Source: Klebsiella sp. RIT-PI-d
Lineage (GTDB): Bacteria > Pseudomonadota > Gammaproteobacteria > Enterobacterales > Enterobacteriaceae
Direction of reading: 5' to 3'
Assembly: GCF_001187865.1 (NCBI RefSeq)
Contig: NZ_LGIT01000009.1
Span: 2,170,001-2,234,000, forward strand
Length of the DNA stretch: 64,000 nucleotides
The notes under the pieces were generated by a model that saw only the letters and a program-made list of their open reading frames with translations, was not told the origin of the DNA and did no database searches. This document shows positions 27,201 through 37,694 of this stretch, piece after piece (position 1 is the stretch's first letter; each line of letters starts with the position of its first letter). The translations under genes and the position numbers were made by a program.

Positions 27201-29522
27201 TTAACGTAGCGCAAAGTTGACTGTTGCGACCTGCCCCCCCTCATCCATCACCACCAACTGGTAGTCCTGCGGTTTTTCCAGTTGCAGAGTGATGACATTA
27301 TCCGCACTGCTCAATGCTTCACCATTTAAAAACCACCACCTGCGCCCCTCTCCCCTGGTTGTCTGTACAGAAAGTGAAACGCTCATCCGCCCCGGCAGAT
27401 GGCGAATGACCGCACCTTCACGTACGCCGGAAAGCACCAGCGGCAGAAAATTTTGCTGCTGGCGGGGCGGACAAACGGAAGAGGATTCAGGCAGACGGGC
27501 GGCGCGGCGCTCAGTTGCCGGTAACCACGGCTCCAGCGGTAGCGGCCAGACCTGAAGCTCTTTCTGTACCGCGCCCTGGCAATCAGCAGCAACTCCCTGA
27601 CCCTGCGCGTTCAGCCAGACGGGAAAGCGAATGCCCCTGATCCCTTCCTGCCCCGGCAGGAGCAGCGTCGGCGGCTGGCTATTATCCAGCAGCCAGGTCG
27701 CCAGACGGCGGCGACAGTTATCATCCCCGGCGGGTAAAGTCTGGCCACCCGGCCAGCATATGGTGGCGGCACTGACCGATGACGGACGCGGATCTACCGG
27801 GATACGCTCTCCGGCAGCGGTGGGGCGAGACTGCAAAATATTATTCAACTGATTAAGCAGCGGCACAGCACTGGCAAAACCAAACTGACCGGCGACGGGC
27901 GTTCCGTCCGGGCGTCCGGTCCAGATACCAATAATATACCGGGCGTTAAGACCCACTGCCCACGCATCACGGTAACCATAGCTGGTGCCGGTTTTCCATG
28001 CCAGCGGAGCCACACGCGGCAGGGAACCCTCGGGCAGAGGCTGTTCTTCTCCCCCGAGAATTCGCCGAATGATCCAGGCAGAGCCGGGGGACAATAATGG
28101 CCGTTCAATAAGCGGATCGTCAGGCAGTAATCTTAAACGCCCCGCGTTGCCGTGACGCGCAAAAGCACTGTAAGCCGCTGCAATGTCTTCAAGTCTTGCG
28201 CCTGCACCACCGAGGATCAGCGCAAGGTTGGGTTGCGCGTTGGCAGGCAGGATCAGGGGTAACCCGGCATTGCGTAACCGTGCGGCAAATTGTTTCGGGC
28301 CATACGCTTCCAGTACCTGAACGGCAGGCAAATTGAGCGAACGCACCAGCGCATCGCTCATACTGACCGGGCCGTGAAATCCGCTGTCAAAGTTACCCGG
28401 CCGATAATCTCCCACCCGGCGCGGCACATCCTGTAGCAGTGACGCAGGATGGATCAGCCCTTCATCCATCGCCATACCGTATACGAAAGGCTTAAGTACC
28501 GATCCCGGCGATCGAAGTGCGGCCACCATGTCAACATGACCAAAACGGCTATCGTCATTGATATCAGCCGACCCTACCCAGCCGCGCACTTTCATGTTCG
28601 TGTGGTCAACGACGATCATCGCCATTGAACTGCGCGGAGGTAAACGTGATTTCCAGTTCATTGCCAGCTCTTCCATTTGCCGCTGAAGGGTGGCATCGAG
28701 CGTGGTAACGACTTTATCCTGTCGGCTTTTTGCCAGTACCCGGCGTGAGAAAAGCGGTGCCAGCTGCGGCATCTGGCGAGGGAAAAGCCATACTGGCTCC
28801 TGCTGCGCCTCTTTTACCTGCGTAGCAGGCCACACCCCCTGGGTTAACATCCGGTCGAGGACTTTATCGCGCGCAGCCTGAGCGCGTTCTGGCCAGCGGT
28901 CGGGGCGCAGTCGGCTGGGAGCCTGAGGCAAAACCGCCAGCAGAGCAGCTTCAGAATAGCTAAGCTGCGCAGGTGCTTTCCCAAGATACGCCCAGCTGGC
29001 CGCACCGACCCCCTGTAACGTTCCGCCAAACGGCGCACGATTAAGATAAAGCGTCAGGATGTCACGTTTAGAGAGATGCCACTCCAGCTGCATTGCACGC
29101 CAGATCTGGCGAAACTTGCCGCCGAAAGTACGGGGATGAGGGTCGAGCAGACGGGCGACCTGCATGGTCAGCGTGCTTCCTCCGGAAACAATGTGTCCGG
29201 AGGTCAGATCCTGCCAGGCCGCACGAGCAATTGCCAGCGGATTAATACCCGGATGCTTCCAGAACCAGCGATCTTCATATTGCAGTAATGCTTCGGTATA
29301 GCGCGGTGAGACATCTTCCGGCGTCACCGGATAACGCCAGATGCCCTCGGCATCGGCAAAGCGCCATAGCGGCGTACCGTCTTCGGCCACCACCACACGT
29401 GCGGGTGTGACTTCATACAACGGCAGCGGCCAAAGGCGATCGGCAATCATGACGATTAACCACAGTATTACTGGCAAACCCGCCAGCCACAGCCAGCGGG
29501 TTTTTATTTTACGCAGTACCAT
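27201..29522 (-). CDS. pbpC: Penicillin-binding protein 1C
   Basis: PbpC is a class A penicillin-binding protein; its E. coli homologue acts as a transglycosylase with an atypical transpeptidase domain. The 773-residue protein has a membrane anchor (about residues 9-27), a GT51 domain (EDRWFWKHPGINPLA, GGSTLTMQ), a transpeptidase domain with SPGSVLKP near residues 338-345 and KTGTSYGYRDAW near 510, and the C-terminal domain found in PbpC homologues. It begins 1 bp after the yfhM stop codon, the conserved yfhM-pbpC pair. Confidence 0.97.
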   Translation of the reverse strand: MVLRKIKTRWLWLAGLPVILWLIVMIADRLWPLPLYEVTPARVVVAEDGTPLWRFADAEGIWRYPVTPEDVSPRYTEALLQYEDRWFWKHPGINPLAIARAAWQDLTSGHIVSGGSTLTMQVARLLDPHPRTFGGKFRQIWRAMQLEWHLSKRDILTLYLNRAPFGGTLQGVGAASWAYLGKAPAQLSYSEAALLAVLPQAPSRLRPDRWPERAQAARDKVLDRMLTQGVWPATQVKEAQQEPVWLFPRQMPQLAPLFSRRVLAKSRQDKVVTTLDATLQRQMEELAMNWKSRLPPRSSMAMIVVDHTNMKVRGWVGSADINDDSRFGHVDMVAALRSPGSVLKPFVYGMAMDEGLIHPASLLQDVPRRVGDYRPGNFDSGFHGPVSMSDALVRSLNLPAVQVLEAYGPKQFAARLRNAGLPLILPANAQPNLALILGGAGARLEDIAAAYSAFARHGNAGRLRLLPDDPLIERPLLSPGSAWIIRRILGGEEQPLPEGSLPRVAPLAWKTGTSYGYRDAWAVGLNARYIIGIWTGRPDGTPVAGQFGFASAVPLLNQLNNILQSRPTAAGERIPVDPRPSSVSAATICWPGGQTLPAGDDNCRRRLATWLLDNSQPPTLLLPGQEGIRGIRFPVWLNAQGQGVAADCQGAVQKELQVWPLPLEPWLPATERRAARLPESSSVCPPRQQQNFLPLVLSGVREGAVIRHLPGRMSVSLSVQTTRGEGRRWWFLNGEALSSADNVITLQLEKPQDYQLVVMDEGGQVATVNFALR

Positions 29523-29523
29523 C

Positions 29524-32500
29524 TTATGGCGTAACGATCAGCGGTCCGGTCGTCGTTCCGGTAGCGCGCCACTGCGGAACATACATGGATTCTACCTGCG
29601 GTGCAGGCAGCTGATAGGTACCCGGGGTGACGGCACGTGCCAAATACACCAGCGTCACGGGCTGCCCTTCGTTGACGGCAACGGCGGCCACGAAGCGATC
29701 GTCGCGGAACTCAACGTGCTGAATATCTGACTGCTGCATCTGAGTCACCAGCGCCTGAATTTCCGTAGCGTTGTCATCAAGACTGGCGCTGCTGTTAGCG
29801 AGATTCTGGTTTTCCAGTTCAAGTCCGGCAGGAAGCAGATCGACAACCAGCGCATCCGGCACATTCTGGCTGGCAGTCACTTCAAGCTGAACCAGCACCA
29901 GATCGCCACTGCGCAGAGCATTGAGCGATTTTGTCTGCCCTTTGGTGTCATAGAGATGACGCTCAATATGCAGCACATTGCTTGACGGTGCAGGGGCATA
30001 TTCAGGATAGCCGGTACTGTCAAGGCGCAGCCACAGCGGCTGGCTACCGGTGTTGGTCACCTGGAGCGCTGACAGCTGGTCGGCATCCACGTTACGCACC
30101 TGCGCTTTGCCTGCACTCAGCGGCTGCGCCTCAAGAGAGGTTTGGGCCTGCCAGTTACCCGGCAGATCCTGCAGTCCGCGCGCAGCCAGGAACAGCGCAT
30201 TGGTTTCCTGGGTCGACAACCAGCGTTGGCTAAATGCCTCTTCCGAAAGCGACGTTAGTAAGCGATTTTGCCGATCCGGCAGCAGGTTATTTTCTTTTAG
30301 CAACGTCAGCATCAGAGCGTTATCACGCAGCACGCTACCGTAGTCGGCAACCCAGACGCGATCGCTGGCACGCGGAGTACTCATCGCCAGCGTGAGCGCC
30401 TGTTCGCTACGTGGCGCATCGCCCATGGCTTTTAGAGCAATACTAAGCTGCAACAGCGGCAGTCCGGACGCCGCCTGCTGGTGACGATCCCAGATTTCAC
30501 GCAGTGCGCCCAGCGGTGCTTTTTGCTGACGAGCCAGTACCAGCCCGGCATAAGCCTGAGCGGCAAAACGGCTTGCCTGCGTGTTATCGCTGTAGCGAAT
30601 GGTCATTAATCCCGGCTCCTGAAGATAACGCAGAAGACGGTTATTGCCTTTACTCATGGCATCAGGCGGCACGCTGTAGCCCTGCTCACTGGCGCGAACC
30701 AGGAAATCCATTACGTAGGCTGTCAGCCAGTACTCTTCCTGACCGTCTTTACTCCACAGCGCAAAGCCGCCGTCTTCACGCTGCATTTGCAGCAGTCGGG
30801 AAATGCCGAGATCAATGGCCGCGCGGCGCTGCTCATCGCTATCGCCTTTAATGCCCAGCGCGCTAAGCTGCGCGGCACTGGTATACAGTGACGGGAACAA
30901 CCCGCTGGTGGTTTGCTCAAGGCAACCGTAAGGATAGGCCTTCAGTTCGCGGATGTAGCGCGCCAGATTCAACGGCGGCTTGCCGCTCAGCATCAGCTGC
31001 CCCTGCAGGGTTGCAGGCGACATATTCTGCAGTGCATTAGCAGGTATCTGCCAGCTTTCACCGGCCTGAAGCATAGCGCCAAGATTTACCGTGCGGGCAG
31101 GAAACGCCGGACGCACGCCCAGCTTCCACTGTTTCTGTACCGGCGGCAGATTTTCACCAGGCAGGTTAACACCGCTGATGGTGGCATTAATTTCGCCATC
31201 ACCGTAACCGTCCTGAGCGCTGACCGGCACAAACAGGGTGACACGTACGCCCGGCGCAATTTTCAGCGGCTCCGGTTGCGAACCTTCGAGGGTCAGTAAG
31301 CCGCTGGCTTTCAGGGCAACATTGAGAGTTTGCGGCTGGTCAGTCAGGTTGGTGATATCCAGAGTCAAACGTGAAGAGTCACCGCCGGCAATAAAGCGCG
31401 GCATGTTCAGTTCAGCAATCACCGGGGCAGCAACCACCACTTTTTCTTCGCTGCTGCCGAAATCTTCAGCGGTCCAGGCCTGCGCCATTACCCGAAGCTC
31501 ACCGTTAAAGTCACCAATGGGCAGGGTTACAGTCCCTTCACCGTTAGCATCAAGAACGACCGGCTGCGCCTGCTGGGCAATAATGTTGACGTGATTAACC
31601 GGCGGCTTACCACCCCGGTTTAATTCGTCACCATCCCCACCGAATCGCAGGCTGGCAAGACGTCCCTGGCCTTCAATAACCTGGCCATAGATATCGTAAA
31701 TATCGGCCCCGTAGCGTTTCTGACCAAAGAAAGCTTTCCACGGATCGGGCGTCACGTAATCGGTGATATTCAGTACGCCGCTGTCCACGGCAGAGAGCAG
31801 GACGTTAACCTGTTTCGGCAGCGCGCCCTCTTTCACACTCGCCTTCACTTTTACCGTCAGCGGCTGCTCGGGGCGCATTTTTTGCGGGCTATCCAGCGTA
31901 ATATTCAGACGGCGGCTTTCATCGCCCATCGGCAAATGCAAAATGCCTACGGCGCGTTTTGGCGTCGCTGAGCGGGATTTATCGCCGGGGCGGACCACCA
32001 GCGTGCTCAGGTAGAGATCGTGACGGTTCCAGTTTTTATCCACTGGAATTGAGAGATCCATACCTTCGGCAGGAACGTCAATTTCCTGCCACCAGAGCGG
32101 GCCCTCGCTGGATTCAACCATTGCATAACCCTTACCCGCCGCCGGCGCGGCCACGTGCAGTTTAAGCGTGTCGCCCGGTTTATAGAATGCTTTGTCGAGC
32201 TTCATCGTCACGCGATCCGGACGTGCAGCGCCAGTACCGTCGCTGTTATCCTGCCAGCTGTACCCGGCCCAGAAGCGTACGCTGCTGACCGTGTCATTTG
32301 GCGCTTTAACTTCCAGACGGTAGGAGCCCCATTCAACCGGGAAGCTGACTTTTCCGGTAGCATCCGCCGCCAGATCTAATGATTGCTCCCCTTCCACCAG
32401 ATCTTTTTGATCGAACTGCGATTCCCAGCCCTCGTTTTCAGACCAGTTCCAGAAATAGTCGCGGCGCTCGCGAATAAGGCGAACCTGTAGACCGGAAACG

Positions 32501-34482
32501 GCTTTTTTCTGCCCCTGCGCATTGGCATAGACAATATCGAACGCGGCGTTGCTGTTTTCTTCAACGACCGGCTGATTGACGGTGGCATCGGTACGGTAGT
32601 CATATACCGCTTTGCTGGCAAACTGCGGGCGAATACCCGGCAGCGTATCCGCAGGCCAGATGGCCTGTTCAGCACGACGGGTCACCGGACGACCACCAGA
32701 CTCCAGCAGGCTGGCCTGTAGCAGGACCTGCAGAGGTGAGTGCGCCTCCTGCCACTGGCTATCCGCACTGACCTGTCCACGGCCTTTAGCATCGAGCTTC
32801 AGATTAACTTCGTCCAGCGTACGCGAGAGATTATCCTCACTAATATTACCGAACTGGAAGCCCGGCAACGCGTCAACGGCTTCACGCAGCGGGCGCAAGA
32901 ATAATTTGCCCTGGAGCGTATTGCTGGCGGCCGGTGCGCCATACAGATAGTAGCCAACGACATCAAAGTTAACGCTATCAGCCGGCGCCAGCGGCGTTTT
33001 TTGCGCGGTCAAATTCAGCGCCATGCGCTCAGGCATAAAATCTTCGACGTTAAAATCCCACAGGCGCGGCTGGTTATCGCCGGTATTAGCACGAATATGC
33101 CACATGCCGGTTGTCGCGCTGCTTTCAAGCGGATAGGTAAAGCGATAGAGGCCGTTTTCTGCCTTACTGACCACAGTGCGGATCACCTGTCCGTCAGGTT
33201 TGATGACCTCAAGCTTAACCGGCTGATCGGCCAGCGCCTTGCCGTTGCTGTCGCGCAGAAGACCGTTGAGGATCACCGTTTCGCCCGGACGATAGAGATC
33301 GCGTGGACCAAACATGAAAAATTGTTTGCTGTAGCCCGGATCGCCGGCAATTTTGAACTCTGCCAGATCGAGCGCTGGCAGGTTGAGATCCAATAAAGTG
33401 GTCTGCCCGTCTTTACGTGCCAGCAGCAGTGCGCCGGGCTTATCGCTTTGTAACGTGGTACGCCCATGGCTGTCGCTGGTCGCCTGCGCCAGCGTCTGCC
33501 CTTTTTCATTGAGCAATGTGACATCAACACCCGACTGTAACGCCCCGTTTTCCAGGCTCTGGGTAAAGACTTCCAGGCGATTGTGGTAGCGGTGAGTCGA
33601 AAGACCAATGTCGCTGAGGGTAAAAAGCGTGGCGGCATTACTGTAACTGTAATGCCCGGCCTGATTCATCACGGCGATATACACGCCTGCCTGCTGCAAC
33701 GGTTTGATGTCACCCAGCGGCAACATTAGCTTTTCCTGGGTATTTTTGGCCGGATTAAGATCAAAACGCCCGGTATAGACCAGGTCCGCCATTTTTAGCA
33801 GTTCGTCAGATTCCCAGTTGGAGAGTGAACTACGGTACTCCCACTGGCTGACAAAGGCCGCCAGCGATTCGGGCTTAACGCGAAAGAAATTGATATCGAT
33901 GTTATTGACGTTCAGCGCCATCACCGGCAGCCCTTCAACGACTTTGCCCGGCAGCAGCGAACCGCGGCTGGCAAACCCGACGGAAGGCTGAATATTACGT
34001 GTGGTTATGGCTTTCTCGAATGACTGCCCGAACGTGGCTTTATTCAGGGCCGTTACCCCGCTGTCAACGGTCAGTACGAGGTTGCGGTTAGGCTCGAGAT
34101 GGCGCAGCCGCAGCTCTTTCAGATTGGGGGCCAGCTCCCATGCACCGTCAACTTTGCCCTCCTTCTTGTCGACCAGATGGACGGTGCGCGAAAAATCCTG
34201 TTCGGGATCGAGCGGAATAGAGAAGGTCAGGACCAGCGTGGCCGCACCTTCCAGCTGAACTTCGGAGGCATCCAGCAGGTTCAGTGCTTTTCCCTGGCTT
34301 TGCGCTGTCATTTTTTTGATTTGTTCAGCGTCAGGCTTTGCCGGCGTGGTTTTCGCCTGCGCCGGGGCAGATGCAGGCGCCGCCTGGGCTGCCGCCTGAG
34401 GTTTAGTATTGTCATCGCATCCAGCAAGGCTGAAGGCGGCCACCAGCGTAAGCGCTAATGTTGTCAGGCGGAACTGTTTCAT
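29524..34482 (-). CDS. yfhM: Bacterial alpha-2-macroglobulin lipoprotein
   Basis: YfhM is a periplasmic protease-trapping alpha-2-macroglobulin, thought to guard the cell when the envelope is breached and PbpC repairs the wall. I start it at MKQFRLTTLALTL (34482), which gives lipobox LAGC (Cys22) and 1,652 residues, close to the E. coli 1,653; a start 14 codons upstream would put charged sequence before the signal. The thioester motif is YPYGCLEQ (Cys1187). Macroglobulin-like domains precede it and a C-terminal receptor-binding-like domain follows. Confidence 0.97.
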   Translation of the reverse strand: MKQFRLTTLALTLVAAFSLAGCDDNTKPQAAAQAAPASAPAQAKTTPAKPDAEQIKKMTAQSQGKALNLLDASEVQLEGAATLVLTFSIPLDPEQDFSRTVHLVDKKEGKVDGAWELAPNLKELRLRHLEPNRNLVLTVDSGVTALNKATFGQSFEKAITTRNIQPSVGFASRGSLLPGKVVEGLPVMALNVNNIDINFFRVKPESLAAFVSQWEYRSSLSNWESDELLKMADLVYTGRFDLNPAKNTQEKLMLPLGDIKPLQQAGVYIAVMNQAGHYSYSNAATLFTLSDIGLSTHRYHNRLEVFTQSLENGALQSGVDVTLLNEKGQTLAQATSDSHGRTTLQSDKPGALLLARKDGQTTLLDLNLPALDLAEFKIAGDPGYSKQFFMFGPRDLYRPGETVILNGLLRDSNGKALADQPVKLEVIKPDGQVIRTVVSKAENGLYRFTYPLESSATTGMWHIRANTGDNQPRLWDFNVEDFMPERMALNLTAQKTPLAPADSVNFDVVGYYLYGAPAASNTLQGKLFLRPLREAVDALPGFQFGNISEDNLSRTLDEVNLKLDAKGRGQVSADSQWQEAHSPLQVLLQASLLESGGRPVTRRAEQAIWPADTLPGIRPQFASKAVYDYRTDATVNQPVVEENSNAAFDIVYANAQGQKKAVSGLQVRLIRERRDYFWNWSENEGWESQFDQKDLVEGEQSLDLAADATGKVSFPVEWGSYRLEVKAPNDTVSSVRFWAGYSWQDNSDGTGAARPDRVTMKLDKAFYKPGDTLKLHVAAPAAGKGYAMVESSEGPLWWQEIDVPAEGMDLSIPVDKNWNRHDLYLSTLVVRPGDKSRSATPKRAVGILHLPMGDESRRLNITLDSPQKMRPEQPLTVKVKASVKEGALPKQVNVLLSAVDSGVLNITDYVTPDPWKAFFGQKRYGADIYDIYGQVIEGQGRLASLRFGGDGDELNRGGKPPVNHVNIIAQQAQPVVLDANGEGTVTLPIGDFNGELRVMAQAWTAEDFGSSEEKVVVAAPVIAELNMPRFIAGGDSSRLTLDITNLTDQPQTLNVALKASGLLTLEGSQPEPLKIAPGVRVTLFVPVSAQDGYGDGEINATISGVNLPGENLPPVQKQWKLGVRPAFPARTVNLGAMLQAGESWQIPANALQNMSPATLQGQLMLSGKPPLNLARYIRELKAYPYGCLEQTTSGLFPSLYTSAAQLSALGIKGDSDEQRRAAIDLGISRLLQMQREDGGFALWSKDGQEEYWLTAYVMDFLVRASEQGYSVPPDAMSKGNNRLLRYLQEPGLMTIRYSDNTQASRFAAQAYAGLVLARQQKAPLGALREIWDRHQQAASGLPLLQLSIALKAMGDAPRSEQALTLAMSTPRASDRVWVADYGSVLRDNALMLTLLKENNLLPDRQNRLLTSLSEEAFSQRWLSTQETNALFLAARGLQDLPGNWQAQTSLEAQPLSAGKAQVRNVDADQLSALQVTNTGSQPLWLRLDSTGYPEYAPAPSSNVLHIERHLYDTKGQTKSLNALRSGDLVLVQLEVTASQNVPDALVVDLLPAGLELENQNLANSSASLDDNATEIQALVTQMQQSDIQHVEFRDDRFVAAVAVNEGQPVTLVYLARAVTPGTYQLPAPQVESMYVPQWRATGTTTGPLIVTP

Positions 34483-34608
34483 TTTTGAATCCCTGGCCAA
34501 AAAGCCGTCAATCACGGTTGACAATATTATGCGCGACTTTCAGGAATACAACAGCCCCAATAATGGTTGTTGAATCTTTATCGCAAGATATTTTTCACCG
34601 TTGCAAGT

Positions 34609-34648
34609 TGTTACATCGCTCACACTCTGAAAAGTAACATGTTACATC
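34609..34648 (+). promoter_or_regulatory. CRP site and phased direct repeats upstream of the PTS operon
   Basis: In the 277-bp gap between divergent yfhM and the PTS gene, TGTTA-CATCGC-TCACA (34609-34624) matches the CRP consensus TGTGA-N6-TCACA at 9 of 10 positions. TGTTACATC occurs twice, at 34609-34617 and 34640-34648, exactly 31 bp (about three helical turns) apart. The second copy overlaps a perfect dyad, GTAACATGTTAC (34634-34645). CRP would fit a PTS sugar operon. The repeats or dyad could bind the operon's own RpiR-type regulator (inference). I could not fix the -35/-10 pair. Confidence 0.6.
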
Positions 34649-34759
34649 ATGCGTCATTTGTTTTTAAAACAACTGGATAGATGGATTATCGCGCATTCTG
34701 CTGCCAGATTAGTCACTTAAACGCCATTTTGCGCGCGGTTCATCAACAGAGGGAATAGC

Positions 34760-36304
34760 ATGAAACGAGCCGTTAACGCCCTACAAAACTTCGGCAAATC
34801 GCTTTACGGCCCGGTGCTGATTTTACCTATCGTCGGGCTATTCATTGCTTTTGGTAATGTATTGGGTAACGGCAACCTGGCCGAATACCTGCCTTTTTTA
34901 GGCCACCCTCTGATCCAAAATCTCGGTCAGCTGATTGCTAAATCTGCGGTATCAGTGCTGGTCAATCTCGCCTTAGTTTTTGCGGTAGGGATACCCATTG
35001 GGCTGGCGTCGCGAGATAAAGGCTACGCTGCACTAATAGGCCTGGTGACCTTCGTGGTTTTTATCAATGCCATGAATGTTACATTGCAACTGCAGGGCGC
35101 GCTGGCACCTGTCGATCAGATGCGCGCTGCCGGGCAGAGCAGCGTACTGGGTGTTCAGGTTCTGGAGATGGGTGTGTTTGCTGGCATCCTCACCGGCGCG
35201 CTTTCAGGTTATCTGTATAACCGCTATTCCGGGGTGCAATTTTCCGGCGCGATGGCGATTTATTCCGGCCACTGTTTTGTCGCCATTATCATGCTGCCGG
35301 TATCTATTATTCTCGGCGTAGTGATGAGTGAGCTGTGGCCATTTGCGCAGCAGGGTATTAGCACCCTGGCATTGGTTATCAAAAGCTCAGGCGCTTTTGG
35401 CGTCGCCATTTATGGTTTTCTGGAGCGTATTTTAGTCCCTACGGGCCTGCATCATCTGGTTTACACCCCGTTTTTATATACCGAACTGGGCGGAACATCT
35501 GACGTCTGCGGCACGGTTTATCAGGGTGCACGTAACATCTATTTTGCCGAAATGGCCTGTCCTGAAGTGAAACAGCTTAGCAGCACGGTGGTATGGGACG
35601 CCCGCGGCATCAGTAAAATGTTCGGCCTGCCGGCGGCCGCGCTGGCGATGTATGTTACTGCGAAACCAGAGCGTAAAGCCGCGGCCAAAGCCATTTTGAT
35701 CCCTGCGGCGCTTACCTCAATGTTGGTGGGCGTCACCGAACCTATTGAGTTTTCCTTCCTGTTTATTGCTCCGATGTTATTTATCGTCCACGCGGTGCTC
35801 ACCGGTATTGGCATGATGTTGTTTTACCTGCTGGGCGTTCATGCGATTGGCGCCAACGGCATTATTGATTTTGTGCTCTACAACCTGCCGCTGGGTACGG
35901 AGAAATCCAACTGGCCGATGTACATCGTGGTCGGACTTATCATGTCGGTGCTCTATTTTGTGGTCTTCCGCTTTCTCATCCGCCGTTTCGATATGAAAAC
36001 GCCGGGCCGTGAGGAGGAAGACGAGCAAACGCGTCTGTACAGCAAACAGGAGTACCAGGCGAAGGGCCAAAATGACGGGCTGGGCGAGGCAATCATCGCC
36101 GGGCTGGGCGGACGAGGCAATATTGAGGCTGTCGACAACTGCTATACCCGCCTGCGGGTCACGGTCAACGACCTCGCGTTAATTGATGAACCGCGACTGA
36201 AAGCCACCGGCGCAAAGGCGGTTATCAGACAGGGCAATAATGTTCAGGTGGTCTACGGGCTGCATGTTAAAAAAATGCGAGAGGCCGTTGAATCGGTGCT
36301 CTGA
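34760..36304 (+). CDS. PTS alpha-glucoside-type EIICB permease
   Basis: A 514-residue fused PTS permease of the glucose/alpha-glucoside family (GlvC, AglA and MalX type). Residues 1 to about 400 are the EIIC channel with many membrane segments and GLERILVPTGLHHLVYTPF-like family sequence; residues 430-514 are the EIIB domain with the phosphorylated Cys461 in DNCYTRLRV. No EIIA domain is attached, so the general Crr protein would supply phosphate (inference). AGAGGGA precedes the ATG. The GH4 glycosidase follows after 12 bp, so an alpha-linked disaccharide or glucoside is the likely substrate, imported as the 6-phosphate. Confidence 0.9.
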   Translation: MKRAVNALQNFGKSLYGPVLILPIVGLFIAFGNVLGNGNLAEYLPFLGHPLIQNLGQLIAKSAVSVLVNLALVFAVGIPIGLASRDKGYAALIGLVTFVVFINAMNVTLQLQGALAPVDQMRAAGQSSVLGVQVLEMGVFAGILTGALSGYLYNRYSGVQFSGAMAIYSGHCFVAIIMLPVSIILGVVMSELWPFAQQGISTLALVIKSSGAFGVAIYGFLERILVPTGLHHLVYTPFLYTELGGTSDVCGTVYQGARNIYFAEMACPEVKQLSSTVVWDARGISKMFGLPAAALAMYVTAKPERKAAAKAILIPAALTSMLVGVTEPIEFSFLFIAPMLFIVHAVLTGIGMMLFYLLGVHAIGANGIIDFVLYNLPLGTEKSNWPMYIVVGLIMSVLYFVVFRFLIRRFDMKTPGREEEDEQTRLYSKQEYQAKGQNDGLGEAIIAGLGGRGNIEAVDNCYTRLRVTVNDLALIDEPRLKATGAKAVIRQGNNVQVVYGLHVKKMREAVESVL

Positions 36305-36316
36305 AGGAGGCAGAAA

Positions 36317-37681
36317 ATGTTCAAACCCCCATTTATTTTAGCCATCGCCGGCGGTGGCAGTACTTATACGCCCGGTATTGTCAAAAGCCTGATGATGCGG
36401 CTGGATGATTTTCCGCTGGCTGAAATTCGCCTCTACGATATTGATGAAGCCCGGCAGAATACGCTTGCACCGGTGGTCGAAAAGGTTATTCGCGATCACA
36501 GCGCATCAATAAAATTTACCGTCACCGGCGATCCGCAAACGGCATTTAACGGCGCACATTTTATTTTTGCCCAGATGCGGGTCGGGCAGTACAAAATGCG
36601 TGAGCAGGATGAAAAAATCCCGCTTAAGCACGGCGTAGTGGGCCAGGAAACCTGTGGTCCGGGCGGGCTGGCCTACGGTCTGCGCACGATTTTACCCATG
36701 GTCGAACTGATCGACATGGCTGAGCGCTATGCGGACAAAAAAGCCTGGATTGTTAATTATTCCAATCCCGCGGCGATAGTCGCTGAAGGCGTACGCCGTC
36801 TGCGCCCCGATGCGCGCGTACTGAATATTTGCGATATGCCGGTGGCCGCGATGCGCAATATGGGGGCGATCCTCGGCGTTGACCGACATAAATTACAGGT
36901 AGATTACTTCGGCCTTAATCATTTTGGCTGGTTCACCCGCGTGCGGGTGGATGGTGAAGATCGGCTGCCTGAACTGCGCCGCCATATTGCCCGTTTCGGA
37001 CTGCTGACGGAAGATGCTGCCCAGACCGATCCGCAGCACGCCGATCCATCATGGGTCAAAACCTGGCGCAATATTAAACCAGTGATGGATCTGTTCCCGG
37101 ATTATCTGCCAAATCCTTACCTGCAATATTATTTGATGCCCGACGATATCGTCGCGCATCAGGATCCGAATTATACCCGCGCCAATGAAGTAATGGACGG
37201 ACGGGAGAAAAAACTGTTTGCTGCGGCTGAAGAGTACAAACGCAGCGGGATCCTGCCGGATGCCTTTCACGTTGGCGTTCACGGCGCGTTCATTGTTGAT
37301 GTTGCCTGTTCGCTGGCTTTTGACCTGCGCCAGCGCCATTTGGTGATCGTCGAGAATAAAGGGGCGATTGCCAATCTGCCTTATGATGCGATGGTGGAAG
37401 TTCCGGCGTACATCACCAGTGAAGGGCCCGAGCCGGTCAGAATGGGCGCGGTGCCGCTGTTTCATCAAACGCTGCTTATGCAACAGCTGGCCTCTGAACA
37501 ATTGCTGGTCGAAGCGACCCTTGAGGGAAGCTATGAGAAAGCGCTCCAGGCCTTTACCTTAAACCGTACCGTTCCGACCATGCAGCACGCGAAATCGATC
37601 CTTGATGATATGATTGAAGCCAACCGCGATTACTGGCCACAGTTGCAAAAAGCCTGGCAAAATGGGGAGGCGATCAAATAA
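36317..37681 (+). CDS. GH4-family 6-phospho-alpha-glucosidase
   Basis: A 454-residue family-4 glycosidase that would cleave the phosphorylated sugar delivered by the upstream permease. GH4 enzymes need NAD+ and a divalent metal. Visible motifs are the Rossmann start AIAGGGSTYTPG, GQETCGPGG, NYSNPAAIV, NICDMP and LNHFGW. The CDMP form is typical of 6-phospho-alpha-glucosidases (GlvA, AglB), whereas beta-specific members carry a CN-type motif. AAGGAGG lies just ahead of the start, 12 bp after the permease gene. Exact sugar (maltose, trehalulose, sucrose isomer or other) cannot be told. Confidence 0.9.
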   Translation: MFKPPFILAIAGGGSTYTPGIVKSLMMRLDDFPLAEIRLYDIDEARQNTLAPVVEKVIRDHSASIKFTVTGDPQTAFNGAHFIFAQMRVGQYKMREQDEKIPLKHGVVGQETCGPGGLAYGLRTILPMVELIDMAERYADKKAWIVNYSNPAAIVAEGVRRLRPDARVLNICDMPVAAMRNMGAILGVDRHKLQVDYFGLNHFGWFTRVRVDGEDRLPELRRHIARFGLLTEDAAQTDPQHADPSWVKTWRNIKPVMDLFPDYLPNPYLQYYLMPDDIVAHQDPNYTRANEVMDGREKKLFAAAEEYKRSGILPDAFHVGVHGAFIVDVACSLAFDLRQRHLVIVENKGAIANLPYDAMVEVPAYITSEGPEPVRMGAVPLFHQTLLMQQLASEQLLVEATLEGSYEKALQAFTLNRTVPTMQHAKSILDDMIEANRDYWPQLQKAWQNGEAIK

Positions 37682-37694
37682 TTTCGCCGTGGGC

